This document shows positions 23,580 through 35,997 of a DNA stretch of 64,000 nt, piece after piece. This DNA is from Ehretia macrophylla. Its lineage: Eukaryota; Streptophyta; Magnoliopsida; Boraginales; Ehretiaceae. The translations under genes and the position numbers were made by a program. The notes under the pieces are model-generated. The model searched no databases, had not been told where the DNA came from, and saw nothing but the letters and a program-made list of their open reading frames with translations. Within the stretch, counting starts at the first letter, position 1, and every line of letters begins with the position of its first letter. The stretch covers positions 78,453,190 through 78,517,189 of the forward strand of contig CM075769.1 in assembly GCA_037974665.1 (NCBI GenBank). The letters are read 5' to 3'.

Positions 23580-26443
23580 AAAAGAATTTCGTGCCGAAAT
23601 TCATTATTGTCTATTGAGGTCATTTAGACGGATTCTGACCCTTGTTATTCTTCCTACTCCGGTTCGTCCCGTGTTTGGTGATCTCTTACCATAACCAATT
23701 CACTTCCTATGTTTCTCCAATCATTTAGTTCGGTGTGACCTCTACATTTACAGTTCTTTTCTTTGAATGACTCTATTCTCCATTTGATCTTAAGGTCAAG
23801 TTCATTAACTAAGGTTAAAGTCTTCAAACATAGTCATCAAAGTTGCATCGGTATTCTAACAATAGAACTGTAACTCCAAAATCATGACTCATGTTGGGTC
23901 AATCTCACATTCATACCTCAAAAGGAATATCACAATAATTCCATGGTCCTAGGGTGACATACGCTAATTTCAAGACGATAGATCTATATCAGATTTACAT
24001 ATTCTATCAACTAGCTTCAAAATTGTTAGCACCTAGGATATACACGTGTTATGGGTCGTTTCCACAATACGACTCTATTTTCAGGAAAAACTCTCCAAAC
24101 AAACTGATCCATCTCAAATCGTCATCTATCGATGGTATTATATCCCTTCTTATCTCGCAGGTACATTAGATTAACAAATCTTCTAATGACTAGTCTCCCG
24201 ATCATAGGCTCCTATTCACTAACATCCTTTCCCAGCTTCGTTAACCTTCACGCCCTAATCAAGGAGAAAGACTGTTGAGGTTCATGAAACTCAAACTCTA
24301 AGGTTTATTAAGTACCATCAACAAATTGGCATTGAAATTGCATGAGTAACTAATCATGTAGCACTAGTTCAACTCTTACAAGTAAAATTCATTAGCTTGT
24401 GATCCACAATTTATTTCTTTATTCGAATCTCTATCTTCAAGTCACGAGACTTCAGAATTTTCTTTTAATCTTATCCAAAACTCCTAAGGCGATTAGTTTC
24501 AACGTCAAATAAATTCCACTCACCTCAATCCAAGGTTACCTCATACTTAAGAAGACAATGGTCCTACTTATTTAGCGACCTAGTCATTCCTTTGAATACT
24601 TAATGCCTGCCAATATATCTTCGACATTAATGTTACTAAGATGGGTTCATCGCCATGTAGGTGATATCAATGCTCTACTAGGTTACCGGCCGTACAACAA
24701 AAATCCTAGGGCTATAAATGGGTACCAAAATGATCTAGCTCATAAAATATTTACGCGAGATAACTTCAGGGTTGTATCAACATAAGAATTATGATCACGA
24801 GGCATCCTTCAACATAAACTAATAGAACTTCAAAAGTAATCAACCACTTATTTAACTATCACTACAAGATTCACCCTCTATTCAACGACCACGATTCGAA
24901 GTTTACCAACCGCTAGTTTTTAGAAGTGAAACGGTGCACTTAAATACGGTTGTCTAACAACAGCCTCTTGGGTCATCGTAACTCTAATTCATATCTATCT
25001 TAACTATATGAAATCTTACTCTTCTCATTTACATGTTCAACTAGCTAAGAGCATCAAGACTCATTGACCTTAGGCCCTAGGGTTCACCATGAATCATCAT
25101 GCGTACTTACTATTAGCTATTTAGGATTACTAATCATACCCTAACGACTCCACTTTGTAACCGAATGCTTTAATCTTATTTCCATGGTTTATATATTAGG
25201 TCCATCGGTAATACTTAGGGATATATGCTTCCTAATATCCTTTAGGGTATCCAAATAACGATTGCATAGAATGACTTACTTCGCATAATCATAACTAAAT
25301 CCGAGGGGCAACAATTTAATACCATGATTCTTAATATCACCAATATCCAACTTAGCACCTTTAGCAATGTTAGTCATCTAATGTATAATTCAATTCCTTA
25401 CACTTCTATCCGACCTAACATTTTAGGTGCAGCTTTCCAAACACGAGTTCTAGCTACGTGAATTCCTTGATTACAGCATCCTTATATCTTGTTATATTAA
25501 AGAATCATCAACCTTGTTAAATTCAGTCTCCAGAGTTGCCTACATGTTTTGAGGTCATCCATTGTCAAGTTACTTAAACACATTATTCACGCCTTAATAA
25601 TCTAACCCCTATCGTCCATTTCCACGAGTTCATCTCTTAATTTCTAGGTCACAATCTTACCATTGAGTAAACTTGAAACTCGTTAATATACACCTTATTA
25701 GGTTCAACGATGCTTAATTCCAATCAAGTAAGGATTCAATCATATAAATAGTCTATTATACCATTTGAAGATATAACAATTTGATTCAAAAGCAACTCCT
25801 AAGTCAAACTTCCATTATAGGAAAACGAATATATAGATAGATTACTCCACATGTCCAATAGTATATTCTTATATCTAAGGGAAGTTGGATGGCCTTAACA
25901 TTTATTCTTGAACCACAATTAGAAGAAGGGTGTAACAGAATCAAAGACTTTATGGCTACAAAATTGATAACTTAATTCCAGGTATAGGTATTCCAAAGAT
26001 AAGGAGATAACTTTACCTCAACAATTATACCTATGCTACGCATTTTATATATGCATATCCAATAATATATACGATCCATTGAGTACCTGTAAAGATGCCA
26101 GAAATCTCTAACCGAGCCTTTTCGTTCGTCCTGCACAAATTCACTTCCCTAAAATTCCTAATCCTAACTATCTATGTGTATAAACAGTCATTCACGGTTA
26201 TATAACATGAACATGTATGAAGGAAGGAGTATAAAAGCATGCATGCAATATTGAGGGCACTAACGTGTCGGTGTACATGACACATAATACATATAGTCCA
26301 CAAAGGCACATAGTATTCAATTCTCAAAGCAATTAAAGCACATTAGCACACATTAACACATATAAACAAGACATCATAATTACCTTAGGCTTTTACCCAT
26401 GGTCCGAGAGTTGAACCCAGCTAACGCCTAGTTACTAAACTAA

Positions 26444-26455
26444 GCTCTGATACCA
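26444..26455 (-). other. Primer binding site, initiator Met-tRNA type
   Basis: On the minus strand TGGTATCAGAGC lies 13 bp inside the upstream LTR, complementary to the 3' end of plant initiator Met-tRNA. It fixes the element's orientation. Confidence 0.88.
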
Positions 26456-26468
26456 TTCCACTATAAGG

Positions 26469-29400
26469 TGTCACACCCCAACCTTGCCTATGAAGGTTAG
26501 ACTAGGGTGTGATCTAAACGTTCATATCATTTCACGTACTTAACCGTTCATGAAGATTTAACGCTTAACGTTTTGGCCTAAACTCCAAAATTTTTCGGTA
26601 AACCAGCAGCGTAACGGCTGTAATTGGGCTATTTGGTTTGACCTAATTCTCTAAATGCCTCAATTATTCCAATCATTAATCCAATTCCATTAAGGACTCC
26701 TATTTGTCACCAACCGATTTGCCTACTAGTTTATCTTGAAAGTCTCATTTGGTTAATAAGCCTAACATTATAACTATGTCCCGTTTATTTGTCAATTTCC
26801 TATCATGCAAGTACCTATTATCCTTTAGTTTGCAAATGAGCACCTAAGTGAAATTAGATAGAATTAACTTAGTTGATTGTTCATCTAGTGGTTTGAATGC
26901 CTACGATAACTACTAATGAAGAAAACGAAAGCAAACAAAGAAATAAAAGTTCATCCGATTATAGATAGTACAATCCCAGAATTAGACCCAAATTACAATG
27001 GGGTCATTTACATCAATAAAATGAGTAGTTTCCAATCAAACACAACATCCATATAGCAACCACTTTCAGGCAAAGCACAAAAGCACGTAGGGATAGGCAA
27101 TCACTCCAAGGAATCATCGTTAGGCACATCATCCTCGAGTACCTGTTCTTGATCTTCTTCACCTGAGATGATAAAAGAGGGTGAGTCCTTATGAACTCAG
27201 CGAGGGGGAACGAGAAATAGGTTTTGAAAGTCATTTTCTGGTTCAACTTATGAAAATCCTTTTGCAAGCATGAATGTAACAATAATATAAGTACAGGAAC
27301 AGAAATACCAGTCTTTCCTCCCCGAGGTTCTCTAGGAACCAAGTGAGAGTACTTATACACACAGTAAAAGGATACGGTGAGCTTTTGCTCTCAGATCAGT
27401 TCCAGAATCAGTTGTTGCGGCCGACTTCAAATCATCCCCCAAACACGCCAGGTGGGTGTACTCCGGATGTACCCCGAAATCCTACGACCCAACTCTCCGA
27501 GGAAGTCTAGCCCCCAAGCGAGAGAGGGAATGGGACCATGGTAGTCACGGGTGCACCGGCAAGCCCGATGCCGCCCGGTGTGCGTGATCGCTACCATGCC
27601 AACAGGAAAGGTTGCAACCTTGTATGCAATGCACATTTATGACAGGTAAACAAGCAAGGCACGATAAGACAGGAAAATTTCACTTGAAGGCATATAGAGT
27701 TATATGAAAATTAAACAGGCAGCCTTGTAACACATGTAAAACAGGCCATATAACTCATTAAGAAGTCCACGTGATCAAGTGATAAGATTATTCAACATGC
27801 AATGACATCAATCATGGGTTCGGGTGCAAGAAAAGCTTATTTGCCAACATGCAATGGTCAAAATCACATTTGAAGTTATAAGACATTAACGGGCAGCCCA
27901 CTATGCATATAAACACAATATCCAATTGATCAATACTTAGCAAAACTACCTAGTCATTAGGGTTTCCATTTCATGTATATTCGTGCAATTTGGGCCTCAA
28001 CCCAACTCAAGGTCAATCTCAAACCATGCATCATTTAATTCAACATCCTCAAACATTCAAAACAGTCCACACAACATCCCGTAGCTACAATCCCAAGCAT
28101 CTAATTCAACAAGATGAGTCACAACAATATTTCCAAGCACAACATTAAATGAAACACTTACTGCAACAGGCTGTCTTCTCACAATCAATCGGATAAGCAA
28201 ACAATCTACAAATTCAGTGAATAAGATGTCAAATTAAAGCTCAAGAAGTTAACTAAAATCAGAAATAAACCTTGCATCAATTGGAGTTCGGGATCATTAG
28301 ATATAGCCGAAACAGTGGAATAGCACAAAACTGTCCAGATTTGCACACTTTTCAGAAATTGATGTTTTTGAGGCCTTTAGGGTCATTTTTAGCCTTGGTC
28401 CATTTCTGACAAAATTGTCCAGAACTGAAAAATATATTAGCTCACCAAATTTAATACATTTGTAAATCATTTACTAAGTAAAATATGGTTCGTTCCACAA
28501 GGTCAGTGCATCTGCCAAAACCTGCTTCATTTTTCCAGATTTCCAGATTTGGTCACATTTTAAAGATTTGCCATTTTGAGGACCTTAGATTCAAAATTAG
28601 CTTCGGCATATTTCTGGGAAAAAATGTTCAAAACTGTCCAAAATAGACACCTACCAATTTTCATGTATTTTCAACATCATTTGCCTAGCTAAACTTACCT
28701 CGAACAGACTAATCAGAGAGCTGTCAACAATTTCGACTTCACCTAGCATCATTTTCAAGCCAAGATCTTGCCATGCATGGTTGTTTAAGCTTATGAACGA
28801 CCACATAGCTCAAGTACAGAAGAAAATACACACATTTATTAGCATGCATGTGAATTTTTGAAGAGTTTTCAAAAGGTTTTAGCCCTCACCTTTGCAATCA
28901 ACCCAAAAAATGCTCAAAAACCTTGTTGAACAATCTTTTTTCTATTTTTCCTAGCTTAGTGATCAATCTCTTAGCACATGCATGAGGTTAGAACAAGAGG
29001 AAAAGAAATGGAACCTTAAAAACTCACCAAGGCCAAAAATGGTGACTCAAAATGCTTGCATGTGTGTTTCTAGCATCCTAGCTTGCTTGGGTGAGTTTCT
29101 TTGCTTGTGGTTTGTCTTGATGCACCATAGGATGATGAAGATGAGCTAAGAGGTGGAGAGAACTCAGCCAAAACCGAAATGGAGAGAGAGAGCGAGAGGG
29201 AGAGAGAGAAAATGTGAGGAAAGTGAGAGAAATGAGAGAAAAATGAGGCTTTTGCAAAAGTTGATGCATATGTTGGCTTTTGCAAAATGTGAGGAAAGTG
29301 AGAGAAAAGAGAATGTTGGGTATTTAGGGATTTTAGGTAGAATAGAATATAGGATATGTTTAGAAGTTTGTGAGATTTTGTAGAGATTTGAATTAGGATT

Positions 29401-29934
29401 ATAATAATAGTTAGTGGTGTTTGTAGGATTATTTTATAGTCTAGTGCTTTGTGTAGGATTCTTTATTGATTACTGTGCGGGCACGCTTTCCTAGGTCTAG
29501 CGCACGCACAACAAGACACACACAGAAATCAATACAGGCCACGAATCATGAGGTAGACACGAACTACGAGGTAAGAAACGGACTTCAAGACTAATGCACG
29601 CAATCCTAGGTGAATGTACATAAACCAATGCAAGACACGTAATCCAATGCAATACACGCAAATCGAGGTACGACTCTTAAACCTAGGTTAAGGTACGCAG
29701 TTCAAGGTTAGGGCACACGAAACGAGATAACGCATGTACATCGAGGTTAGGGAACGTATTTCTAGGCACTGCACGTGAGTCGGGGATTAGGGCACACTAT
29801 TCTAGGTCAAGGCACGTATGACGAGGTATGCACGAAAACCAACACAGGACACGTAATCCAAGGTCGGTCATATAATTAGGGGTCTATGGCACGCAAATCA
29901 AGGTAACACACGTTATTCGGGGTCGGGCCTCACA
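26469..29934 (-). repeat. Upstream (5') LTR of the LARD-like element
   Basis: 3466 bp, about 120 bp shorter than its partner, mostly from length differences in the second half. The candidate TATA box is at 27350-27357 (minus strand). Confidence 0.88.
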
Positions 29935-29939
29935 ACGGG
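29935..29939 (+). repeat. Right target-site duplication of the LARD-like element
   Basis: ACGGG, whose last three bases begin the gene at 29937. Confidence 0.8.
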
Positions 29940-30056
29940 TGCGATCATACCAGCACTAATGCACCGGATCCCATCAAAACTCCGAAGTTAAGCGTGCTTG
30001 GGCGAGAGTAGTACTAGGATGGGTGACCCCCTGGGAAGTCCTCGTGTTGCACCTGC
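29937..30056 (+). rRNA. 5S rRNA: 5S rRNA gene copy, near-majority, with an LTR as upstream flank
   Basis: Only three changes (G41A, C118T, C119G), one of the two best-kept copies. The target duplication kept the gene whole, but its native upstream promoter is now 10 kb away and LTR sequence (GGTCGGGCCTCACA) lies in its place. The internal A and C boxes are intact. Its unit is 663 bp through a small loss near 30413. Confidence 0.96.
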
Positions 30057-30599
30057 TTTTCAATTTTTTTTGCCCTGGTTAGGGTTGCCAAGATACTTTA
30101 TCCACCAAATCTCTATTACTGAATCCCACGGAACATTGGGTAAAACAACTTCGCTTCACATAGAGGCTGGGCCCGATAAACCGAGGGCGTAGGGTTTGTG
30201 ACCAGGTCGCCGTCGATCCGGTGCCCATACCTTTTGATCCGTAAGGAATTACGCGGCGCACAACATACCGTTGCAAAGCTCTTTGAGAGTTCTACGACGA
30301 GGGCAACTAGCTTGCTCACTGTGCCCCTTTTTGGAGCCCAAAATCGAACGTTTTCATCAGTTTCAGGCCACTTTTGTCCTTTTGCTCCATTTTTCCATCC
30401 TGGATCGTATGTCGACGACAACTTGACTCGCGGGACATCAGAGGGCCCTACAACGTGTCGATATCACGTCTTGCGAGGATGCTGCGTTGTTGAAGTGGAT
30501 GGGTTGTCGTTAAGCCCATTGGGCCTTTTGAATGGGCCATCTCTCTAGGCTGGGACTGTGAACCGTTAACACATATAGGAATTGTGCCCACAACATGAC

Positions 30600-30719
30600 G
30601 GGTGCATTCATACCAGCACTAGTGCACCGGATCCCATTAGAACTCCGAAGTTAAGCGTGATTGGACGAGAGTAGTACTAGGATAGGCGACCCACTGGGAA
30701 GTCCTCGTGTTGCACCCCC
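30600..30719 (+). rRNA. 5S rRNA: 5S rRNA gene copy
   Basis: Nine changes: G7A, A8T, A23G, C39T, C61A, G66A, G85A, T88C, C94A. Confidence 0.95.
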
Positions 30720-31275
30720 TTTTCAATTTTTTTTGCCCTGGCTAGGGTTTCCAAGATACTTTATCCACCAAATCTCTATTACCAAATCCCATGGAACATT
30801 GGGCAAGACAACTTCGCTTCACTTAGAGGCCGGGCCCGCAAACAGAGGGCGTAGGGTTTATGACCAGGTCTCCGTCGCTCTGGTGCCCATAACTTTTGAT
30901 CCGTAAGGAGTTACGCGGCGCACAGCATACCGTTGTAAAGCTCTCTGAGAGCTCTACGACGGGGGCGGCGAGCTTGCTCGCTTTGCCCGTTTTGGGATCG
31001 AAAAATGGAACGTTTTCATCTGTTTCAGGCAACTTTTCTTCTTTTGCCCTGTTTTTCCATCCTGGATCGTACGTCGTGAGCTGTTAAAAGGATGACAACC
31101 TGACTCGGGTACATCAGAGGGCCCTACAACGTGTTGATATCACATCTTGCGAGGATGCTGCGTTGTTGAAGTGGATGGGTTGTCGTTAAGCCCATTAGGC
31201 CTTTTGAATGGGCCATCTCTCTAGGCTGGCACTGTGAACCGTTAACACAAATAGGAATTGTGCTGTCAACATGAC

Positions 31276-31395
31276 GGGCATGATCATACCAACACTAATG
31301 CACCGGATCCCATCAGAACTCCGAAGTTAAGCGTGCTTAGGCGAGGGTAGGACTAGGATGGGTGAGCCCCTAGGAAGTCCTCGTGTTGCACCGAC
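31276..31395 (+). rRNA. 5S rRNA: 5S rRNA gene copy, divergent subfamily
   Basis: Eleven changes: T4C, G5A, C6T, G17A, G64A, A71G, T76G, C91G, G97A, C118G, C119A. Both strands of the terminal helix are altered without restoring pairing. A71G, C91G and the changed end are shared with the next two genes. Confidence 0.94.
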
Positions 31396-31951
31396 TTTTC
31401 TATTTTTTTGCCCTGGTTAGGGTTGCCATGATACTTTATCCACCAAATCTCTATTACCGAATCCCACGGAACATTGGGCAAGACAACTTCGCTTCACGTA
31501 GAGGCCAGACCCGCAAACCAAGGGCGTAGGGTTTGTGACCAGGTCTCCGTCGCTCCGGTGTCCATAACTATTGATCCGTAACGAGTTAAGCGGCGCACAG
31601 CATACCGTTCAAAAGCTCTCTGAGAGCTCTACGACGGGGGCAGCGAGCTTGCTCGTTGTGCCCATTTTTGGAGCCCAAAATCGAACGTTTTCATCAGTTT
31701 CAGGCCACTTTTCTTCTTTTGCCTTGTTTTTTCGTCCCGGATCGTATGTCGTGAGCTGTTAAAAGGATGACAACCTGACTCGCGGGATATCAGATGGCCC
31801 TACTACGTGTAGATATCACGTCTTGCGAGGATGTTGCATTGTTGAATCGGATGGGTTGTCGTTAAGCCCATTGGGCCTTTTGAATGGGCCATCTCTCTAG
31901 GCTGGTACTGTGAACTGTTAACACATATAGGAATTGTGCTCTCCACATGAC

Positions 31952-32071
31952 GGGTATGATCAAACCAGCACTAATGCACCGGATCCCATCAGAACTCTGA
32001 AGTTAAGCATGCTTGGGCAAGGGTAATACTAGGATGGGTAAGCCCTTGAGAAGTCCTCGTGTTGCACCGGC
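31952..32071 (+). rRNA. 5S rRNA: 5S rRNA gene copy, most divergent
   Basis: Fourteen changes: G5A, C6T, T12A, C47T, G58A, G68A, A71G, G75A, G89A, C91G, C95T, G98A, C118G, C119G. Probably a pseudogene. Confidence 0.93.
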
Positions 32072-32628
32072 TTTTCAATTTTTTTTGCCCTGATTAGGGT
32101 TGCCAAGATATTTTATCCACCAAATCACTATTACCGAATCCCACGGAACATTGGGCAAGACAACTTCGTTTCACGTAGAGGTCAGGCCCGCAAACTGAGG
32201 GCGTAGGGCTTTTGACCAGGTCTCCGTCGCTCCGGTGCCCATAACTTTTGATCCGTAAGGAGTTACACGGCGCACAGCATACCGTTGCAAAGCTCTCAGA
32301 GAGCTCTACAAAGGCGGCAGCTAGCTTGCTCGCTTTACCCATTTTTGGAGCCTAAAATCAAACGTTTTCTTCAGTTTCGGGCCACTTTTCTTCTTTTGCC
32401 CTATTTTTTCATCCCGGATCGTACGTCGTGAGCTGTAAAAAGCACGACAAACTTACTCGCGGTCCATCAGAGGGCCCTACAACGTGTCGATATCACGTCT
32501 TGCGAGGATGCTGCGTTGTTGAAGTGGATGGGTTGTCGTTAAGCCCATTGGGCCTTTTGAATGGGCCATCTCTCTAGGCTGGCACCGTGAATCGTTACCA
32601 CCTATAGGAATTGTGCTGTCAACATGAC

Positions 32629-32748
32629 GGGCACGATCATACCAGCACTAATGCACCGGATCCCATCCGAACTCCGAAGTTAAGCGTGCTTGGGCGAGGG
32701 TAGTACTAGAATGGGTAAGCCCCTGAGAAGTCCTCGTGTTGCACCGGC
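32629..32748 (+). rRNA. 5S rRNA: 5S rRNA gene copy, divergent subfamily
   Basis: Ten changes: T4C, G5A, A40C, A71G, G82A, G89A, C91G, G98A, C118G, C119G. Third member of the local trio. Confidence 0.94.
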
Positions 32749-33305
32749 TTTTCAATTTTTTTTGCCCTGGTTAGGGTTGCCAAGATACTTTATCCACCAA
32801 ATCTCTATTACCGAATCCCACGGAAAATTTGGCAAGACTACTTCATTTCACGTAGAGGTCGGGCCCGCAAACCGAGGGCGTAGGGTTTTTGACTAGGTCT
32901 CCGTCGCTCCGGTGCCCATAACTTTTGATCCGTAAGGAGTTACGCGTCTTACAGCATACCGTTGCAAAGCTCTCTGAGAGCTCTACCACAGGGGTAGATA
33001 GCTTGCTCGCTGTGCCCGTTTTTGGAGCTCGAAATCGAATGTTTTCATCATTTTCTAGCCACTTTTCTTCTTTTGCTAAGTTTTTCCGTCCCGTATCATA
33101 CGTCGTGAGCTGTTAAAAGGACGACAACCTGACTCGCAGGACATCAGAGGGCCCTACAACATGTCGATATCACGTCTTGCGAGGATGCTGCGTTGTTGAA
33201 GTGGATGGGTTTTCGTTAAGCCCATTGGGCCTTTTGAATGGGCCATCTCTCTAGGCTGGCATTGTGAACCGTTAACACATATAGGAATTGTGCCCTCAAC
33301 ATGAC

Positions 33306-33425
33306 GGGTGCGATCATACCAGCACTAATGCACCAGATCCCATCCATACTCTGAAGTTAAACATGCTTGGGCGAGAGTAGTACTAGGATGGGTGACCCCT
33401 TGGTAAGTCCTCGGGTTGCACCCCC
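33306..33425 (+). rRNA. 5S rRNA: 5S rRNA gene copy
   Basis: Ten changes: G30A, A40C, G41A, A42T, C47T, G56A, G58A, C95T, G99T, T109G. G56A and G58A lie in the A box. Confidence 0.95.
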
Positions 33426-33978
33426 TTTTCAATTTTTTTTGCCCTGGTTAGGGTTGCCTAGATACTGTATCCACCAAATCTCTATTACCGAATCCCACGG
33501 AACATTGGGCAAGACAACTTCGCTTCACGTAGAGGCCGGGCCTGCAAACCAAGGGCGTAGGGTTTGTGACCAGGTCTCCGTCGCTCCGGTGCCCATAACT
33601 TTTGATCCGCAAGGAGTTACGCGACGCACAGCATACCGTTGCAAAGCTCTAAGAGAGCTCTACGACGGGGGAAGAGAACTAGCTGTGCCCATTTTTGGAG
33701 CCCAAAATGGAACATTTTCATCAGTTTCAGGCCACTTTTCTTCTTTTGTTCTATTTTTCCATCCCAAATCGTATGTCGTGAGCTGTTAAAAGGATGACAA
33801 CCTGACTCGCGGGACATCAGAGGGCCCTATAACGTGTCGATATCACGTCTTGCGAGGATGCTACGTTGTTGAAGCGGATGGGTTGTCGTTAAGCCCATTG
33901 GGCCTTCTGAATAGCCCCTCTCTCTAGGCTGGGACTGTGAACCGTCAACACATATAGGAATTGTGCCCTCAACATGAT

Positions 33979-34097
33979 GGGTGCGATCATAACGGTACTA
34001 ATGCACCGAATCCAATCAGAACTCCAAAGTTAAGCGTGCTTGGGCGAGAGTAGTACTAAGATGGGTGACCCCTTGGGAAGTCCTCGTGTTGCACCCC
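33979..34097 (+). rRNA. 5S rRNA: 5S rRNA gene copy
   Basis: Eight changes (C14A, A16G, C18T, G31A, C36A, G48A, G81A, C95T) and one C fewer at the end. The spacer lacks about 14 bp near 34369. Confidence 0.95.
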
Positions 34098-34643
34098 TTT
34101 TTGAATTTTTTTTGCCCTGGTTAGGGTTGCCAAGATACTTTATCCCCCAAATCTCTATTACTGAATCCCGCGGAACATTGGGTAAAACAACTTCACTTCA
34201 CATAGAGGCTGGGCCCGCAAACCGAGGGCGTAGGGCTTTTGACCAGGTCTCCATCGCTCCGGTGCCCATAACTTTTGATCTGTAAGGAGTTACGCGGTGC
34301 ACAACATACCGTTGCAAAGCTCTCTGAGAGCTCTACGATGGGGGCAGCTAGCTTGCTCCCTGTGCCCCTAAATCGAACTTTTTCATCCGTTTCAGGTCAC
34401 TTTTCTGCTTTTGCTCTATTTTTTCATCCCGGATCGTATGTCGTGAGCTGTTAAAAGGACGACAACCTGACTCGCGGGACATCAGAGGGCCCTACAACGT
34501 GTCGATATCACGTCTTGCGAGGATGTTGCATTGTTGGAGTGGATGGGTTGTCGTTAAGCCCATTGGGCCTTTTGAATGGGCCATCTCTCTAGGCTGGGAC
34601 TGTGAACCGTTAACACATATAGTAATTGTGCCCTCAACATGAC

Positions 34644-34763
34644 GGGTACGATCATACCAGCACTAGTGCACCGGATCCCATCAGAACTCCGAAGTTAAGC
34701 GTGCTTAGGCGAGAGTAGTACTAGGATGGGTCACCCACTGGGAAGTCCTTGTGTTGTACTACC
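34644..34763 (+). rRNA. 5S rRNA: 5S rRNA gene copy
   Basis: Nine changes: G5A, A23G, G64A, G89C, C94A, C107T, C114T, C117T, C118A. A23G and C94A are shared with the gene at 30600. Confidence 0.95.
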
Positions 34764-35319
34764 TTTTCAATTTTTTTTACCCTGGCTAGGGTTTTCAAGA
34801 TACTTTATCCACCAAATCTCAATTACCGAATCCCACGGAACATTGGGCAAGACAACTTTGCTTCACATAGAGGCCGGGTCCGCAAACCGAGGGCGTAGGG
34901 TTTGTGACCAGGTCTCCGTCGCTCCGGTGCCCATAACTTTTGATCTGTAAGGAGTTAAGCGGCGCACAACATACCGTTCCAAAGCACTCTTAGTGCTCTA
35001 CGACGGGGGTAGCTAGCTTGCTCGCTCTGCCCATTTTGGAGCCTAAAATCGAACATTTTTGTCTGTTTTAGGCCACTTTTGTTCTTTTGCTCTAGTTTTT
35101 CGTCCCGGATTGTACATCGTGAGCTGTTAAAAGGACAACAACTTGACTCGAGGTACATCAGAGGGCCATACAATGTGTCGATATCACGTCTTGCGAGGAT
35201 GATGCGTTGTTGAAGCAAATGGGTTGTCGTTAAGCCCATTGGGCCTTTTGAATGGGCCATCTCTCTAGGCTGGCATTGTGAATCATTAACACATATAGGA
35301 ATTGTGCCCTCAACATGAC

Positions 35320-35439
35320 GGGTGTGATCATAACAACACTAATGCATCGGATCCCATCAGAACTCCGAAGTTAAGCGTGCTTGGGCGAGAATAGTCCTAG
35401 GATGGGCGACCCCTTTTGAAGTCCTCGTGTTGCACCCCC
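35320..35439 (+). rRNA. 5S rRNA: 5S rRNA gene copy
   Basis: Ten changes: C6T, C14A, G17A, C28T, G72A, A77C, T88C, C95T, G97T, G98T. Confidence 0.95.
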
Positions 35440-35997
35440 TTTTTCAATTTTTTTTGCCCCGGTTAGCCTTGCCAAGATGCTTTATCCACCAAATCTCTAT
35501 TACCGAATACCACGAAACATTGGGCAAGACAACTTCGCTTCACGTAGAGGTCGGGCCCGCAAACCGAGGGCGTAGGGTTTGTGACCAGGTCTCCGTCGCT
35601 CCGGTGCCCATAACTTTTGATCCGTAAGGAGTTACGCGGCGCACAGCTTATCGTTGCAAAGCTTTCTGAGAGCTCTGCGACGGGGGCAACTAGCTTGCTC
35701 GCTGTGCCCATTTTTAGAACCCAAAATCGAACGTTTTCATCAATTTCAGGACACTTTTCTTCTTTTGCCCTATTTTTTCATCCCAGATCGTACGTCGTGA
35801 GCTGTTAAAAGGACGACAACCTGACTCGCGGTACATCAGAGGGCCCTACAACGTGTCGATATCACATCTTGCGAGGATGCTGCGTTGTTGAAGTGGATGG
35901 GTTGTCTTTAAGCCCATTGGGCCTTTTGAATGGGCCATCTCTCTAGGATGGCACTGTGAATCATTAACACATATAGGAATTGTGCTGTCAACATGAC

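Larger units (their letters stand above)
23567..26468 (-). mobile_element. Non-coding interior of the LARD-like element
   Basis: 2.9 kb, AT-rich. I see no gag, protease, reverse transcriptase or integrase motif on either strand, and no open frame above about 70 codons. The stretch next to the primer site (minus strand, leftward from 26443) resembles the leader of the gag-bearing elements, including CTCGGACC and GGGTA. Beyond that I recognise nothing. The lack of coding sequence looks like the nature of the element (LARD) rather than decay of a full-length copy, but that is inference. Confidence 0.7.
19980..29934 (-). mobile_element. LARD-like LTR retrotransposon fossil
   Basis: Two direct LTRs of about 3.5 kb enclose 2.9 kb without a recognisable gag or pol. 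Read on the minus strand, the LTRs start TGTGAGGCCCGACC and end GGGTGTGACA (or GGGGCGTGACA). A primer site matching initiator Met-tRNA follows the upstream LTR, and a purine tract precedes the downstream one. Very long LTRs with a non-coding interior define large retrotransposon derivatives (LARDs), which depend on proteins from a partner. LTR ends and leader resemble those of the gag-bearing elements at 40224 and 54852, so a Ty3/gypsy partner is likely. The outline is whole, with both LTRs, primer site, purine tract and target duplication. Two LTR stretches compared by eye (about 490 bp) differ at about 20 sites (4%), which at commonly used plant rates suggests one to two million years. Confidence 0.88.

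Noticed and set aside
24603-24785. 60-codon frame in the LARD-like interior
   Set aside because: Short, AT-rich context, sense opposite to the element and no recognisable motif.
19980-29934. Cassandra-type TRIM, whose LTRs carry a 5S-like sequence
   Set aside because: The LTRs are about 3.5 kb and contain no 5S sequence; the 5S DNA is outside the element and belongs to the array.
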